Positions 44,290 to 54,638 are shown, counted from the first letter of the stretch. The stretch is DNA of 64,000 bases from Streptomyces zhihengii (GCF_016919245.1 NZ_JAFEJA010000001.1:2294001-2358000); one strand, 5' to 3'. The notes: a model not told the origin generated them from the letters alone. A program made the numbers and translations.

Positions 44290-44736
44290 TCAGCGCAGCC
44301 GGGCGACCCGCCAGACCGCGAGGGCGACGAGCACGGCCGCCACACCCACGTAGAGGACGACGACCCGCCAGTCGGGGCGCTCGCCCGAGCCACGGCCGGG
44401 CAGCCCGGGCCAGGTGTGGCCGACTCGGCTGGCGGCCATGACGCCCCAGCCCGCGGCGCAGCAGCTGATCAGCAGGCCGAGCATGGCGACGACGGCGCCG
44501 CCGTCACCGCTGCCGAAGGCGAGCGGGAAGGCGAACATCAGCGAACCGAGTGCGGCGAGTCCCACGATGGGGGCGAGCTGCCAGATCCGCAGGCGCCGCT
44601 GCGGGCGGAGCTCGACCTCGACCTCGTCCGCGAGCATGCTCTGCTCGTCGGGACCGTCCGGGGTCAGCGCGGGAGCGGCTTCGTCCGCGTCCCGGTGTTC
44701 CCGTTCGGTGTCGCGAGGGCCGGCCTCCATCGCCAC
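44290..44736 (-). CDS. Hypothetical membrane protein
   Basis: 148 residues from the GTG at 44736, chosen for GGAGGG 4 nt upstream; a longer frame goes to 44817. An acidic cytoplasmic-type N-terminus (about 45 residues) precedes three hydrophobic segments: QLAPIVGLAALGSLMFAFPL, AVVAMLGLLISCCAAGWGVM and VVVLYVGVAAVLVALAVWRV. It has no recognised domain. It sits between miaA and dapF on the same strand and may be cotranscribed with them. Function unknown. Confidence 0.75.
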   Translation of the reverse strand: MAMEAGPRDTEREHRDADEAAPALTPDGPDEQSMLADEVEVELRPQRRLRIWQLAPIVGLAALGSLMFAFPLAFGSGDGGAVVAMLGLLISCCAAGWGVMAASRVGHTWPGLPGRGSGERPDWRVVVLYVGVAAVLVALAVWRVARLR

Positions 44737-44835
44737 GTGCCCTCCCCACTCGGACTCAACAGTCGATCGATGCTCGATGATGGCACGCTCCCGAGGCCGA
44801 AATGACGGCCGGAGCATCCCGATGCCATGACGTGA

Positions 44836-45774
44836 TCAGGCTGTGACCGCTCGTTCGATCAACGACAGCGCGCGGCGCGGAAGTTCCGCCCGGTCCTCGG
44901 CGGCGCCGCTCAGCCAGCACACCCGAGGGTCGCGCCGGAACCAGGAGTCCTGGCGGCGCGCGAACCGCTTCGTGGTGCGCACGGTGTCCTCGCGCGCCTG
45001 CTGGTCGGAGCACTCCCCGGCGAGCGCGGCGAGCACCTGCTGGTAGCCGAGCGCACGCGAGGCGGTGCGTCCCTCGCGCAGTCCGGCGGCCTCCAGCGCG
45101 CGGACCTCGTCGACGAGTCCCGCCTCCCACATCCGGTCCACCCGGTCGGCGATACGGGTGTCGAGTTCGGGGCGTCCGACGTCCACACCGATCTGCACGG
45201 TGTCGTAGACGGAGTCGTGGCCGGGGAGGTTGGCGGTGAAGGGCCGGCCGGTGATCTCGATGACCTCCAGGGCCCTGACGATGCGGCGCCCGTTGCCGGG
45301 CAGGATGGCGCGGCCGGCCTCGGGGTCGGCGGCGGCGAGGCGGGCGTGCAGGGCGCCGGGGCCGTCGGCCTCCAGCTCCTCCTCCAGGCGGGCGCGCACG
45401 GCGGGATCGGTGCCGGGGAACTCCAGGGCGTCGATCGCGCCGCGGACGTACAGCCCGGATCCGCCGACCAGCACGGGGGTGCGTCCCTCGGCGAGCAGCC
45501 GGTCGATCTCGGCGCGCGCGAGGCGCTGGTACTCGGCGACGCTCGCGGCCTCGGTGACGTCCCAGATGTCCAGCAGCCGGTGGGGGACGCCGTCGCGCTC
45601 CTCGACCGTCAGCTTGGCGGTGCCGATGTCCATCCCCCGGTAGAGCTGCATGGAGTCGGCGTTGACGACTTCGCCGTCCAGCTGCTGGGCGAGGAAAACA
45701 CCCAGATCGGACTTTCCGGCCGCGGTGGGGCCGACGACGGCGATGACCCGCGGTGCGGGAGCTGCACTTCTCAC
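44836..45774 (-). CDS. miaA: tRNA dimethylallyltransferase
   Basis: 312 residues from the GTG at 45774. It transfers dimethylallyl to N6 of A37 in tRNAs reading UNN codons; MiaB, also in this window, then methylthiolates the base. P-loop VGPTAAGKSDLGV (about 13-25), NADSMQLYRGMDIGTAK (catalytic Asp), VLVGGSGLYVRGAIDAL, and the tRNA-binding TTKRFARRQDSWFRRD are all typical. The frame continues upstream to 46272, but similarity begins at VRSAAPAPRVIAVVG. It is the first gene of the leftward miaA / membrane protein / dapF run. Confidence 0.96.
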   Translation of the reverse strand: MRSAAPAPRVIAVVGPTAAGKSDLGVFLAQQLDGEVVNADSMQLYRGMDIGTAKLTVEERDGVPHRLLDIWDVTEAASVAEYQRLARAEIDRLLAEGRTPVLVGGSGLYVRGAIDALEFPGTDPAVRARLEEELEADGPGALHARLAAADPEAGRAILPGNGRRIVRALEVIEITGRPFTANLPGHDSVYDTVQIGVDVGRPELDTRIADRVDRMWEAGLVDEVRALEAAGLREGRTASRALGYQQVLAALAGECSDQQAREDTVRTTKRFARRQDSWFRRDPRVCWLSGAAEDRAELPRRALSLIERAVTA

Positions 45775-45956
45775 CGCCCCAGTCTCGCAAACCTCCCGGC
45801 GCGAACCCGAACGAGCGAGGTGACGGGCCGTGTCCGGGTTCGTTGCCTGTTGCGAGGTCGCCCGCGTCCTGCCGCCGATGGCGGGCGCCGGCTCCTGAGG
45901 GGGGCGTTCCGGGGCGGTGTGCGGCACCACCCCGCCGAGTACGCTATGGAGGAGAA

Positions 45957-46250
45957 ATGGGCGTTTTTTCATGGTTCCGCAGCAAGCCCGCGGCACCCGT
46001 CGAGGCGCCGGAGCAGGAGGACCCCGCCGCCGCGGCGGCCGTCCCCCCGTCCGGCGCCGCATCCGGCTCCGAGGCCGGGGAACCGGCCGCGACGGCCGGC
46101 GGCGACGGCCCGGCGGAGCCGGCACCGGCCGCCGGGACGGACGCTGCGTCCGCCGCACCGGCCGAAGCCGACGCCGGCGCGGAGATCCCGCGCCAGCAGG
46201 CGCCGTCCCAGGCGGCGGACAGTGGGACCGGCGAAGGCGTCCGCGCGTAA
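45957..46250 (+). CDS. Small Ala/Pro-rich hypothetical protein
   Basis: 97 residues from an ATG with GGAGGAG 3 nt upstream. The N-terminus MGVFSWFRSKPAAP is the only ordered-looking part; the rest is Ala/Glu/Pro/Gly-rich and probably disordered. It has no signal or membrane helix. The MT0933-type antitoxin-like gene follows 45 nt downstream on the same strand, so they are likely cotranscribed. Divergent from miaA. Function unknown. The strong ribosome site and conserved-looking start support it being real. Confidence 0.7.
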   Translation: MGVFSWFRSKPAAPVEAPEQEDPAAAAAVPPSGAASGSEAGEPAATAGGDGPAEPAPAAGTDAASAAPAEADAGAEIPRQQAPSQAADSGTGEGVRA

Positions 46251-46295
46251 CGAGCTGGTGCCCGACCCCCACCGGGCTCGGAGAGAAGGTGCGTC

Positions 46296-46556
46296 ATGGG
46301 CTTCCTGGACACCGTGAAGGCCAGGCTCGCGCCGGCCGGGGAGAAGGTCGCCGACCTCGCCCGGCAGCACGAGGGCAGGATCGGGCACGGACTGGACAAG
46401 GCCGCGAGGTCGGTCGACCACCGGACCAAGGGCAAGTACAGCGAACGGATCGAGACGGGCGCGGGCAAGGCCAAGGAGGCCCTCGGCCGCATCGCCCACC
46501 CCAAGGACGACGGCGGCGAGGGCGGCACGCCTCCCCCGCCGCCGCCCGCCTCCTGA
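46296..46556 (+). CDS. MT0933-like antitoxin family protein
   Basis: 86 residues. MGFLDTVKARLAPAGEKVAD, then HGLDKAARSVDHRTKGKYSERIETGAGKAKEAL matches the MT0933/Rv0909 antitoxin-like family, an amphipathic helical protein rich in Lys and Ala. The tail is Gly/Pro. In mycobacteria the family member is paired with a toxin. Here neither neighbour looks like a toxin, so the antitoxin label is a family name rather than evidence of activity. AGAAGG precedes the ATG. A 19-bp-arm hairpin ends the two-gene unit. Confidence 0.82.
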   Translation: MGFLDTVKARLAPAGEKVADLARQHEGRIGHGLDKAARSVDHRTKGKYSERIETGAGKAKEALGRIAHPKDDGGEGGTPPPPPPAS

Positions 46557-46590
46557 CCACCGGCCCCGTGCGGGCACCGGTGCCGAATCC

Positions 46591-46651
46591 GGCCCGGTGC
46601 GCGTGAGTGTCGCGAAGCGGCCTGCTCCGCGGCACTCACGCGCACCGGGCC
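46591..46651 (+). terminator. Long hairpin terminator
   Basis: Perfect 19-bp arms (GGCCCGGTGCGCGTGAGTG and its complement) around a 23-nt loop, 34 nt past the antitoxin-like gene. Confidence 0.85.
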
Positions 46652-47028
46652 GACGGCCGTACGAGGACCCCCGAGGGGGCCGGGCGGTGTTCGGGTGCCC
46701 GGGCGCCGGAGCGCCCGGGGCCGGGCGGCGTCGGGGTGACCTGACGCCGGAGAGCCGGGGCCGGGCGGAGTGCCGGTGGCCCGGTGCCGGGCCGCGTTCC
46801 GGGGCCTGAGGCTGTTGGCACGGGACCGGCCCTGTTCCGGGGTGGCCTGACGCCGGAGAGCCGGTGCCCCGGGGCCGGGCCGCGCCGGGCGGCTCTCGGC
46901 TGCCCCGGTGCCGGGCCGCGTTCCGGTGGCCTGACGCCGGAGAGCCGGGGCCGGGCCCCGTTCCGGTACCCCGGCGTCGGAGCGCCCGGGGCCGGGCGGC
47001 GGCCCGTGGGCGCGCGGGAGGTCCGGGA
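46652..47028. repeat. GC-rich interspersed repeats
   Basis: There is no gene in this stretch. CTGACGCCGGAGAGCCGG occurs exactly three times (46741-46758, 46847-46864, 46931-46948). A 24-bp GC-rich unit beginning CGGAGCGCCCGG occurs twice (46708, 46978), and a CCGGTGCCGGGCCGCGTTCC unit twice (near 46781 and 46905). The copies are shuffled rather than tandem. Confidence 0.8.
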
Positions 47029-47733
47029 TCAGGACCAGGCGGCCACCATGTACCCCACGCCGTACGGCGCGTCCTCGAACAGCAGGCGCCCGTCCATGCC
47101 GCGGTCCTCCGCCGCGCCCGCGAGCACCTGCCAGGGCGCGCGGCCCGCGGCCTTCAGCTCCCGTGCGAGCGCCTCGTCCAGGGCGCCCAGCGCCCCGGTG
47201 TCGGCGGCGCCGAGTGCCCGGGCGGCCTCCTGGTCGAAGGCGGCGGCGCGCTCGTCGAGGTAGCCGGGGGCCTTGAGGGTCCGGCAGGCGCTGCCGTCGC
47301 CCATCACCAGCAGGGCGACCCGCCCGGCCCGTGCGGCCAGGGCCCGGCCCGCGTCGGCGCAGTCGGCGGCCGTGCGGGTGTCCGCGACCGCCAGGCCCTC
47401 GACCGGGCAGGCCGACCAGTGCGCGTGGTCCAGCAGCCAGGCGGCCACGGCGAGCGAGGGTGGCAGTTCGGGGCCGGCGCGGCCTTCGCCGAGCCGTACC
47501 CGGGTGTCGACGCCGAAGCCCCGGAAGGACCCGCCGCTGCCGGGCGGGTACGTGCCGGCGGCTTCGGCTTCCGAGGGCCCGACCACCAGCAGGAGATCGG
47601 GCCGGGCCGCGGCGAGCAGCCCCACGGCGTCGGCGCACGCGTCGCGGGCGGCGTCCAGCTCGGGGGCGGCACCGGCCGCGACCTCGGGCACGAGCAGCGG
47701 AGGACAGGGGCACACGGCGGCGGCGACAAGCAT
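47029..47733 (-). CDS. LigB-like class III extradiol dioxygenase-fold protein
   Basis: 234 residues from the ATG at 47733. The fold signature is VAAAVCPCPPLLVPEVAAG at the N-terminus, PDLLLVVGPSEAEAAG and VALLVMGDGSACRT. The His residues that bind iron in true extradiol dioxygenases are not clearly placed, since few His are present, so ring-cleaving activity is doubtful. Homologues next to miaB-miaA-dapF are common in actinobacteria with no known role. It begins 53 nt after miaB ends and is probably in the same transcript. The ribosome site is weak. Confidence 0.78.
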   Translation of the reverse strand: MLVAAAVCPCPPLLVPEVAAGAAPELDAARDACADAVGLLAAARPDLLLVVGPSEAEAAGTYPPGSGGSFRGFGVDTRVRLGEGRAGPELPPSLAVAAWLLDHAHWSACPVEGLAVADTRTAADCADAGRALAARAGRVALLVMGDGSACRTLKAPGYLDERAAAFDQEAARALGAADTGALGALDEALARELKAAGRAPWQVLAGAAEDRGMDGRLLFEDAPYGVGYMVAAWS

Positions 47734-47786
47734 GATCGCCAGCCTAGGGCCTATCCGTACCGTCCGGGCCGGGCCGGGGCCGGGTG

Positions 47787-49277
47787 TCAGTCGCAGCCGC
47801 AGCCGGGGGCGGCGGCCGCGGGCAGCGGGGCGGGGGCGCCGATGCCGGGCAGGCCCAGCATCACACCGGCGGGCTTGACGGCCTCGGCGGCGTTCCGCTT
47901 CTCCCACGCGTCGCCGGACCGGGTGCGCCGGACGGCCTGCACGGCGCCCTCGGCGAGCAGATGGTGCGGGGCGGCGTAGGTGATCTCGACCGTGACCACG
48001 TCACCGGGGCGGACCCCGGCGTCGGGCCTGGTGAAGTGGACGAGCCGGTTGTCGGGGGCGCGGCCGGAGAGGCGGTGGGTGGCGCCGTCCTTGCGGCCCT
48101 CGCCCTCGGCGACCATGACCTCCAGGGTGCGGCCGACCTGCTTCTTGTTCTCCTCCCAGGAGATCTCCTCCTGGAGCGCGACCAGGCGCATGTAGCGGTC
48201 CTGGACGACCTCCTTCGGGATCTGGCCGTCCATGGTCGCCGCGGGGGTGCCGGGGCGCTTGGAGTACTGGAAGGTGAAGGCGTTCGCGAAGCGGGCCTCG
48301 CGGACGGTGTGCATCGTCTGCTCGAAGTCCTCCTCGGTCTCGCCGGGGAAGCCCACGATGATGTCCGTCGAGATGGCGGCGTGCGGGATCGCGGCGCGCA
48401 CCTTCTCGATGATCCCGAGGAAACGCTCCTGCCGGTAGGAGCGCCGCATCGCCTTCAGCACGGTGTCCGAGCCGGACTGGAGCGGCATGTGGAGCTGCGG
48501 CATCACGTTCGGCGTCTCGGCCATGGCCGCGATCACGTCGTCGGTGAAGTCCCGCGGGTGCGGCGAGGTGAAGCGGACCCGCTCCAGGCCCTCGATCGCG
48601 CCGCAGGCGCGCAGCAGCTTGCTGAACGCCTCCCGGTCGCCGATGTCGGAGCCGTAGGCGTTGACGTTCTGGCCGAGGAGGGTGATCTCCGAGACGCCCT
48701 CGGCGACCAGCGCCTCGATCTCGGCGAGGATGTCGCCGGGCCGGCGGTCCTTCTCCTTGCCGCGCAGGGCGGGGACGATGCAGAAGGTGCAGGTGTTGTT
48801 GCAGCCGACCGAGATCGACACCCACGCCGCGTACGCGGACTCGCGGCGGGTGGGCAGCGTCGAGGGGAACGCCTCCAGCGACTCGGCGATCTCGACCTGC
48901 GCCTCCTCCTGCACGCGGGCGCGTTCGAGGAGCACGGGAAGCTTGCCGATGTTGTGCGTGCCGAACACGACGTCGACCCAGGGCGCCCTGGTGACGATCG
49001 TGTCGCGGTCCTTCTGCGCGAGGCAGCCGCCGACGGCGATCTGCATCCCCGGGCGCCGCGTCTTCATGGGCGCGAGGCGGCCGAGATTGCCGTACAGCTT
49101 GTTGTCGGCGTTCTCCCGCACCGCGCAGGTGTTGAAGACGACGACATCCGCGTCGCCGTCGGCACCCTCGGGCGCGCGCACGTAACCGGCGTCCTCCAGC
49201 AGGCCGGAGAGGCGCTCGGAGTCGTGGACGTTCATCTGGCACCCGTAGGTGCGCACCTCGTAGGTTTTGGCACTCAT
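47787..49277 (-). CDS. miaB: tRNA-2-methylthio-N6-dimethylallyladenosine synthase
   Basis: 496 residues from the ATG at 49277. It is a radical-SAM enzyme that adds the methylthio group to i6A37 made by MiaA. The N-terminal methylthiotransferase domain ([38 protein letters not shown]) supplies three Cys for the auxiliary cluster. The radical-SAM motif is [13 protein letters not shown] (CxxxCxxC). The TRAM domain lies near [15 protein letters not shown]. After TRAM there is an actinobacterial tail ending APGCGCD. It is followed by the LigB-like gene. Confidence 0.96.
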   Translation of the reverse strand: MSAKTYEVRTYGCQMNVHDSERLSGLLEDAGYVRAPEGADGDADVVVFNTCAVRENADNKLYGNLGRLAPMKTRRPGMQIAVGGCLAQKDRDTIVTRAPWVDVVFGTHNIGKLPVLLERARVQEEAQVEIAESLEAFPSTLPTRRESAYAAWVSISVGCNNTCTFCIVPALRGKEKDRRPGDILAEIEALVAEGVSEITLLGQNVNAYGSDIGDREAFSKLLRACGAIEGLERVRFTSPHPRDFTDDVIAAMAETPNVMPQLHMPLQSGSDTVLKAMRRSYRQERFLGIIEKVRAAIPHAAISTDIIVGFPGETEEDFEQTMHTVREARFANAFTFQYSKRPGTPAATMDGQIPKEVVQDRYMRLVALQEEISWEENKKQVGRTLEVMVAEGEGRKDGATHRLSGRAPDNRLVHFTRPDAGVRPGDVVTVEITYAAPHHLLAEGAVQAVRRTRSGDAWEKRNAAEAVKPAGVMLGLPGIGAPAPLPAAAAPGCGCD

Positions 49278-49404
49278 CGCGCCCACCAGGGTACGGGGTC
49301 GACACGCCGTCCCGCGCCGGGCCGGGGGCCTCCCGCGGGGCCGGCGGGGCGCCCGCCGGGGACGGGCCTGGCCAGCACGGCGGGTGACCTGGCAGGATCG
49401 CGCC

Positions 49405-50403
49405 ATGTTCCCGGGCACCTTGCGCACCAGCCGCCGCCGGGCCCTCGCGGCCGCGGCGGCCCTCCTGGTCGTCCTGGGGCTGCTGGCATGGTGGCTGGTT
49501 CCGTTCGGCCGCACCTCGCCCAGCGGGGAGCTGACCTTCAGCACGGGATCGCGCAGCGGCGTCTACCAGCGGTACGGGGTGCTGCTGGAGAAGGCGCTCG
49601 CCGAGAGCATGCCCGACGTCGACATAGAGCTGCGGACGAGCGAGGGATCGCAGCAGAACCTCGCGCGCCTGGCCGCCGGTGAGGCGGACTTCACCATCGC
49701 CACCGCGGACGCCGTCGCCACCTACAAGCGGGACGGACTGCCGGGCGCGGAGCGGCTGCGCGGCTGCGCCCGGCTCTACGACGACTACGTCCACCTCATC
49801 GTGCCCCGGAGCTCGCCGGTGAAGTCGGTGGCCGACCTGCGCGGCAAGGTGGTGGGCGTCGGCCAGCCCGGATCGGGTGTCCGGCTGGTCGCCGACCGGC
49901 TGATGACGGCAGCGGGGCTCGACCCGCGGCACGACATCACCCCCGTCCCCGCGGGCATCGACTCGATGCCGGGACGGCTGGAGAGCGGCGGTCTCGACGC
50001 CTTCTTCTGGTCCGGCGGCCTGCCCACCAACACGGTGCGCGAGCTCTCGGAGCGGTTCGAGATCCGGCTGGTCCCGCTGGAGCCCGAGCTCGTCGGCAAG
50101 CTGCACGCCACCGGCGGCTCCACCAGCTACTACCGCTCCGCGGTGATGCCGGCCGACGCCTACCTCAAGGCGCAGGGCGGTGTGCCGGTGCCGACGGTGG
50201 CCGTCGCCAATCTGCTGGTCACCACCGACCGCGCCGATCCCGCGCTGACCGAGGGCTTCACCCGGGCCGTGATCGACAGCCGCGACCGGATCGGCAAGAC
50301 GGTGCACCCCGCCCAGCTCGTGGACCTGCGCACGGCCGTCTACACCGAGCCGCTCCCGCTGCACGAGGGCGCGCGCCGCTACTACCGCTCCGCGAAGCCC
50401 TGA
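49405..50403 (+). CDS. TAXI-family TRAP-type solute-binding protein (orphan)
   Basis: 332 residues from an ATG with AGGA 7 nt upstream. One N-terminal hydrophobic segment ([20 protein letters not shown]) has no lipobox and is more like an anchor than a cleaved signal. The binding domain starts at [20 protein letters not shown], the TAXI hallmark, with [36 protein letters not shown] and [19 protein letters not shown] proteins capture small organic anions such as glutamate for TRAP permeases. No TRAP membrane subunit is in the window. It is convergent with a two-component kinase gene. Confidence 0.88.
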   Translation: MFPGTLRTSRRRALAAAAALLVVLGLLAWWLVPFGRTSPSGELTFSTGSRSGVYQRYGVLLEKALAESMPDVDIELRTSEGSQQNLARLAAGEADFTIATADAVATYKRDGLPGAERLRGCARLYDDYVHLIVPRSSPVKSVADLRGKVVGVGQPGSGVRLVADRLMTAAGLDPRHDITPVPAGIDSMPGRLESGGLDAFFWSGGLPTNTVRELSERFEIRLVPLEPELVGKLHATGGSTSYYRSAVMPADAYLKAQGGVPVPTVAVANLLVTTDRADPALTEGFTRAVIDSRDRIGKTVHPAQLVDLRTAVYTEPLPLHEGARRYYRSAKP

Positions 50404-50555
50404 GGGCTGTCCCGCATTCCCCGGACCGGCCGGGGAGGCCGGTGCGCTCCTGCCCGGTCCCGTCCGCGAAGCCGTCGGATTCCCGCCCTGCCCGGCCGCC
50501 AGGGCCGTCGCGCTCCCGCCCGGGAAGGCCGTCGTCCCCCGGCCCGCCCCGCGGC

Positions 50556-51947
50556 TCAGGTGCCGGGGTTGCGGGGCACCGTGACGGTCACCTTCAGCCC
50601 GTGCGGCTCGTTGGCGGCGTAGCCGATCGATCCGCCGCCGGCCGTGAGCAGGGCCCGGGAGATCGACAGCCCGAGCCCCGACCCCCTGACGTTCTGATGG
50701 CGCCCGCTGCGCCAGAAGCGGTCGCCGATGCGGGCCAGCTCGTCGTCGGTGAGGCCGGGCCCGTGGTCGGCGACGACGACGCAGGCGGTGTCGCCGGACG
50801 CCCCCGCCTCGACGGTGACCGTCTCGCCGCGCGGGGTGAACTTGAGCGCGTTGTCGATCACCGCGTCCAGCGCGCTGGAGAGCGCGATGGGGTCCGCCCA
50901 GGCGGTCACCGCACCGGTGTCGCCGGTGAGCCGCACCCCCTTCTCCTCGGCCAGCGGCCGCCAGGCGCCGACCCGCTCGGCGGCGAGCGCGCCGATGTCC
51001 GTCAGCCGCAGATCGGCGGAGGCGTGCTCCGCGAGCGCCAGGTCGAGCAGGTCGTCGAGGACCTGGGCGAGGCGCTTGCCCTCGGTGCGCACCGAGGCGA
51101 TCTCCGCGTTGCCCTCGGGCAGTTCGAGCGCGAGCAGCTCGATCCGCAGCAGCAGCGCGGCCAGCGGGTTGCGCAGTTGGTGGGAGGCGTCGGCGACGAA
51201 GGCCCGCTGCTGCTCCAGCACCTCTTCGACGTTGTCGGCCATCTCGTTGAACGAGCGGGCCAGACGGCGCAGTTCGGGCGGGCCGCCGGCCGCGGCGACC
51301 CGGGAGTTCATCCGGCCCGTGGCGATGTCGTGGGTGGCCGCGTCGAGGACGCGCACCGGCTTGAGCACCCAGCCGGTGAGGCGGAACGCCGCCCCGACGG
51401 CGACCAGCATGGCCGCGGCCTCGCCGGCCGCGATCAGCAGCCAGCCCCGCAGCACCTCCGAGCGGAGCTGCCCGGTGGGCGAGTCGGTGAAGACGACCGC
51501 GACGACGTCCCCGTCGCGCACCACGGGCGAGGCGACGACCAGACGGCGGTTGCCCTGCCAGGGCCAGACCTGCGGCGGGTCCTCGCTGCGGCGGCCGGTG
51601 AGCGCCTCTTCGAACGCCGCGAGCCCCTCGCCCTCCGAGGGGATGCTCCACTCCAGCGGGGCGCGCGCCATGGAGTTGCGCTCCCGGTAGAAGACGCCCG
51701 CCCGGATCCCGTAGATGTCGTGGTAGCGGTCGAGCTGCTCCTGGAGCGTGGCGCGCCGCTCGTCGCTGCCGTCCGGACCGTCCGTGACGAACTGGGCCAG
51801 CGCGGCGAACCGCACGGTGTCGTCGATGCGGTCCACCACGACCTGCTGCTGCTGAGCGGCCGCGAGGCTCACCGCGAGGGGGAAGCCGAGCGCGAGCAGC
51901 ACACCGGCCATCAGGACGATGAGGAGCGGGAGGAGGCGGGTACGCAC
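50556..51947 (-). CDS. Sensor histidine kinase
   Basis: 463 residues from a GTG. A transmembrane segment (about 4-30) and a second (about 165-190) enclose an extracellular sensor of roughly 135 residues with no recognised fold. A HAMP domain follows (WVLKPVRVLDAATHDIATGR). The DHp box is FVADASHQLRNPLAALLLRIE, with the phospho-acceptor His. The ATP-binding domain has N box DNALKFTPRG, G1 DHGPGLTDDEL and G2 GSGLGLSIS. It begins 15 nt after the response regulator ends, forming one operon. By position it may be the orthologue of the S. coelicolor SCO5784/5785 system, which affects antibiotic timing; that link is from memory. Confidence 0.93.
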   Translation of the reverse strand: MRTRLLPLLIVLMAGVLLALGFPLAVSLAAAQQQQVVVDRIDDTVRFAALAQFVTDGPDGSDERRATLQEQLDRYHDIYGIRAGVFYRERNSMARAPLEWSIPSEGEGLAAFEEALTGRRSEDPPQVWPWQGNRRLVVASPVVRDGDVVAVVFTDSPTGQLRSEVLRGWLLIAAGEAAAMLVAVGAAFRLTGWVLKPVRVLDAATHDIATGRMNSRVAAAGGPPELRRLARSFNEMADNVEEVLEQQRAFVADASHQLRNPLAALLLRIELLALELPEGNAEIASVRTEGKRLAQVLDDLLDLALAEHASADLRLTDIGALAAERVGAWRPLAEEKGVRLTGDTGAVTAWADPIALSSALDAVIDNALKFTPRGETVTVEAGASGDTACVVVADHGPGLTDDELARIGDRFWRSGRHQNVRGSGLGLSISRALLTAGGGSIGYAANEPHGLKVTVTVPRNPGT

Positions 51948-51962
51948 CGGGGCGCTCGGACC

Positions 51963-52673
51963 TTATGCCGCGCCGGGCGCGACGAGCCGGTAGCCCACGC
52001 CGCGCACCGTCTCGATCAGCGCCGGCATGCGGAGCTTGGAGCGCAGGGAGGCCACGTGCACCTCCAGGGTGCGGCCGGTGCCCTCCCAGCTCGTGCGCCA
52101 GACCTCGCTGATGATCTGCTCGCGCCGGAAGACCACGCCCGGCCGCTGCGCCAGCAGGGCCAGCAGGTCGAACTCCTTGCGGGTGAGCTGCACGGCGGAG
52201 CCGTCGACGGTGACCTGCCGGGTGGACAGTTCGATCACCACCGCGCCGAACCGCAGGGCGTCGTCGCCCGCGCCGCCCTGCGCGCTGTCCTCCGGCGCTC
52301 CGGTGCGCCGGCTGACGGCGTGGATCCGGGCCAGCAACTCACCGGTGTCGTACGGCTTCACCACGTAGTCGTCGGCGCCGAGGTTGAGACCGTGGATGCG
52401 CGAGCGCACGTCGGAACGCGCGGTGACCATGATCACGGGGGTCGAGGTCAGCGTGCGCAGCTTGCCGCAGACCTGGTAGCCGTCCTGGTCGGGCAGCCCG
52501 AGGTCGAGCAGGACCACGCCGAAGGGCGGCTTGTCGGGGTGGGTGTCCGGCAGCACGGCGCGCAGCGCCTCCTCGCCGTTGCGGGCGTGGACGACCTGGA
52601 AGCCGTGCTTGGCCAGCACCGCGGACAGGGCGGCGGCGACGTGGTCGTCGTCCTCGACGAGGAGCAGCCTCAT
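51963..52673 (-). CDS. OmpR/PhoB-family response regulator
   Basis: 236 residues from the ATG at 52673 with GGGAGG 8 nt upstream. The receiver domain has MRLLLVEDDDHVAAAL (acidic pocket), LLDLGLPDQDGYQVC (phospho-acceptor Asp), VTARSD and KPYDTGELLARI. The winged helix (about 140-232) has LTRKEFDLLALLAQRPG, RREQIISEVW and LEVHVASLRSKL ending TVRGVGYRLV. It is the first gene of the two-component operon and is divergent from gluA across 276 bp. Confidence 0.95.
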   Translation of the reverse strand: MRLLLVEDDDHVAAALSAVLAKHGFQVVHARNGEEALRAVLPDTHPDKPPFGVVLLDLGLPDQDGYQVCGKLRTLTSTPVIMVTARSDVRSRIHGLNLGADDYVVKPYDTGELLARIHAVSRRTGAPEDSAQGGAGDDALRFGAVVIELSTRQVTVDGSAVQLTRKEFDLLALLAQRPGVVFRREQIISEVWRTSWEGTGRTLEVHVASLRSKLRMPALIETVRGVGYRLVAPGAA

Positions 52674-52886
52674 GGACCCGCCTCCCTTCGGTTTCTCGTG
52701 CGGCGGTGGGATGCATTGTTGCGAAATCTCCAACAGGGCATGAACGCCGATGGCCGCGCTCTCAGTCAAGGGGCCACTTGTTGCACGGAGGTTTCCGTTA
52801 CCCACCCGGTACGCTGATCATCGTCCTGTTCACGCATAGTGTCCGGTTGCAGCCATATCGTTATGCTCAATTTCCGCTCAGATGTG

Positions 52887-52916
52887 ATGACGCTGGTCGC
52901 ACTGCGTGATTAGGGT
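52887..52916 (+). promoter_or_regulatory. gluABCD promoter (HrdB type)
   Basis: ATGACG (52887-52892), 18 nt, TAGGGT (52911-52916), 34 nt before the gluA ATG. The -10 is a good match to the Streptomyces housekeeping TAGRNT form. Confidence 0.6.
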
Positions 52917-52949
52917 CCTCCCAACCGAGGAGGATGGAGCAAGAGGCCG

Positions 52950-53735
<786 letters not shown>

Positions 53736-53792
53736 GACCTGGATCCCACCCCCGATCCATCACTTCGCTCCAACTCTAGGGAAGTCATCATC

Positions 53793-54638
53793 ATGAAGCT
53801 TCGCAAGGTCACCGCCGCCTCGGCCGCCGTGCTCGCGATCACCCTGACGGCCACCGCCTGCGGCGGCGGCGAGAAGGACAGCGCCGACACCGGCTCGTCC
53901 GGCGGCGGCGAGAAGGTCACCATCGGCATCAAGATCGACCAGCCCGGTCTCGGCCTGAAGACCCCCGACGGCTCGTACTCGGGCTTCGACGTGGACGTCG
54001 CCAAGTACGTGGCCAAGGAGCTCGGCTACGACGAGAAGAACATCGAGTTCAAGGAGACGAAGAGCGCCGACCGCGAGACCGCGCTCTCCCGCGGCGACGT
54101 CGACTTCATCGCCGCCACCTACTCGATCACCGACGAGCGCAAGCAGAAGGTCGACTTCGCCGGCCCCTACCTGCTCGCCCACCAGGACCTGCTGATCCGC
54201 GCCGACGAGGACGTCAAGGACGGCGAGGACCTCAACGGCAAGAAGCTCTGCTCGGTCACCGGCTCGACCTCCGCGCAGAACGTCAAGAAGGACTTCGCCC
54301 CGAAGGCCCAGCTCAAGCAGGTCGGCACCTACTCCGAGTGCCTCGCCGCGCTGCAGAGCGGTGCCGTCGACGCCCTGACCACGGACGACTCGATCCTCGC
54401 GGGCTACGCCTCGCAGGACCAGTACAAGGGCAAGTTCAAGCTGGCCGGCCTCAAGCTGAGCAACGAGAACTACGGCATCGGCGTGAAGAAGGGCGACCAG
54501 GAGATGGTCGACAAGATCAACGCCGCCCTGGAGAAGATGGTCCAGGACAAGTCGTGGGACAAGGCTGTCCAGGCCAACTTCGGCCCGGCCAACTACCAGA
54601 ACGAGCCCGCGCCGAAGATCGGCAACATCGTCCAGTGA
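53793..54638 (+). CDS. gluB: Glutamate-binding lipoprotein
   Basis: 281 residues. The signal peptide carries the lipobox LTATAC (Cys23), so it is a lipid-anchored extracellular receptor. The SBP_bac_3 fold is evident: GIKIDQPGLGLKTPDGSYSGFDVDVAKYVA, SRGDVDFIAATYSITDERK and LCSVTGSTSAQNVKKDF. It delivers glutamate to GluCD. It starts 57 nt after gluA. A 10-bp-arm hairpin after it (54654-54678) may raise its level relative to the permeases. Confidence 0.95.
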   Translation: MKLRKVTAASAAVLAITLTATACGGGEKDSADTGSSGGGEKVTIGIKIDQPGLGLKTPDGSYSGFDVDVAKYVAKELGYDEKNIEFKETKSADRETALSRGDVDFIAATYSITDERKQKVDFAGPYLLAHQDLLIRADEDVKDGEDLNGKKLCSVTGSTSAQNVKKDFAPKAQLKQVGTYSECLAALQSGAVDALTTDDSILAGYASQDQYKGKFKLAGLKLSNENYGIGVKKGDQEMVDKINAALEKMVQDKSWDKAVQANFGPANYQNEPAPKIGNIVQ

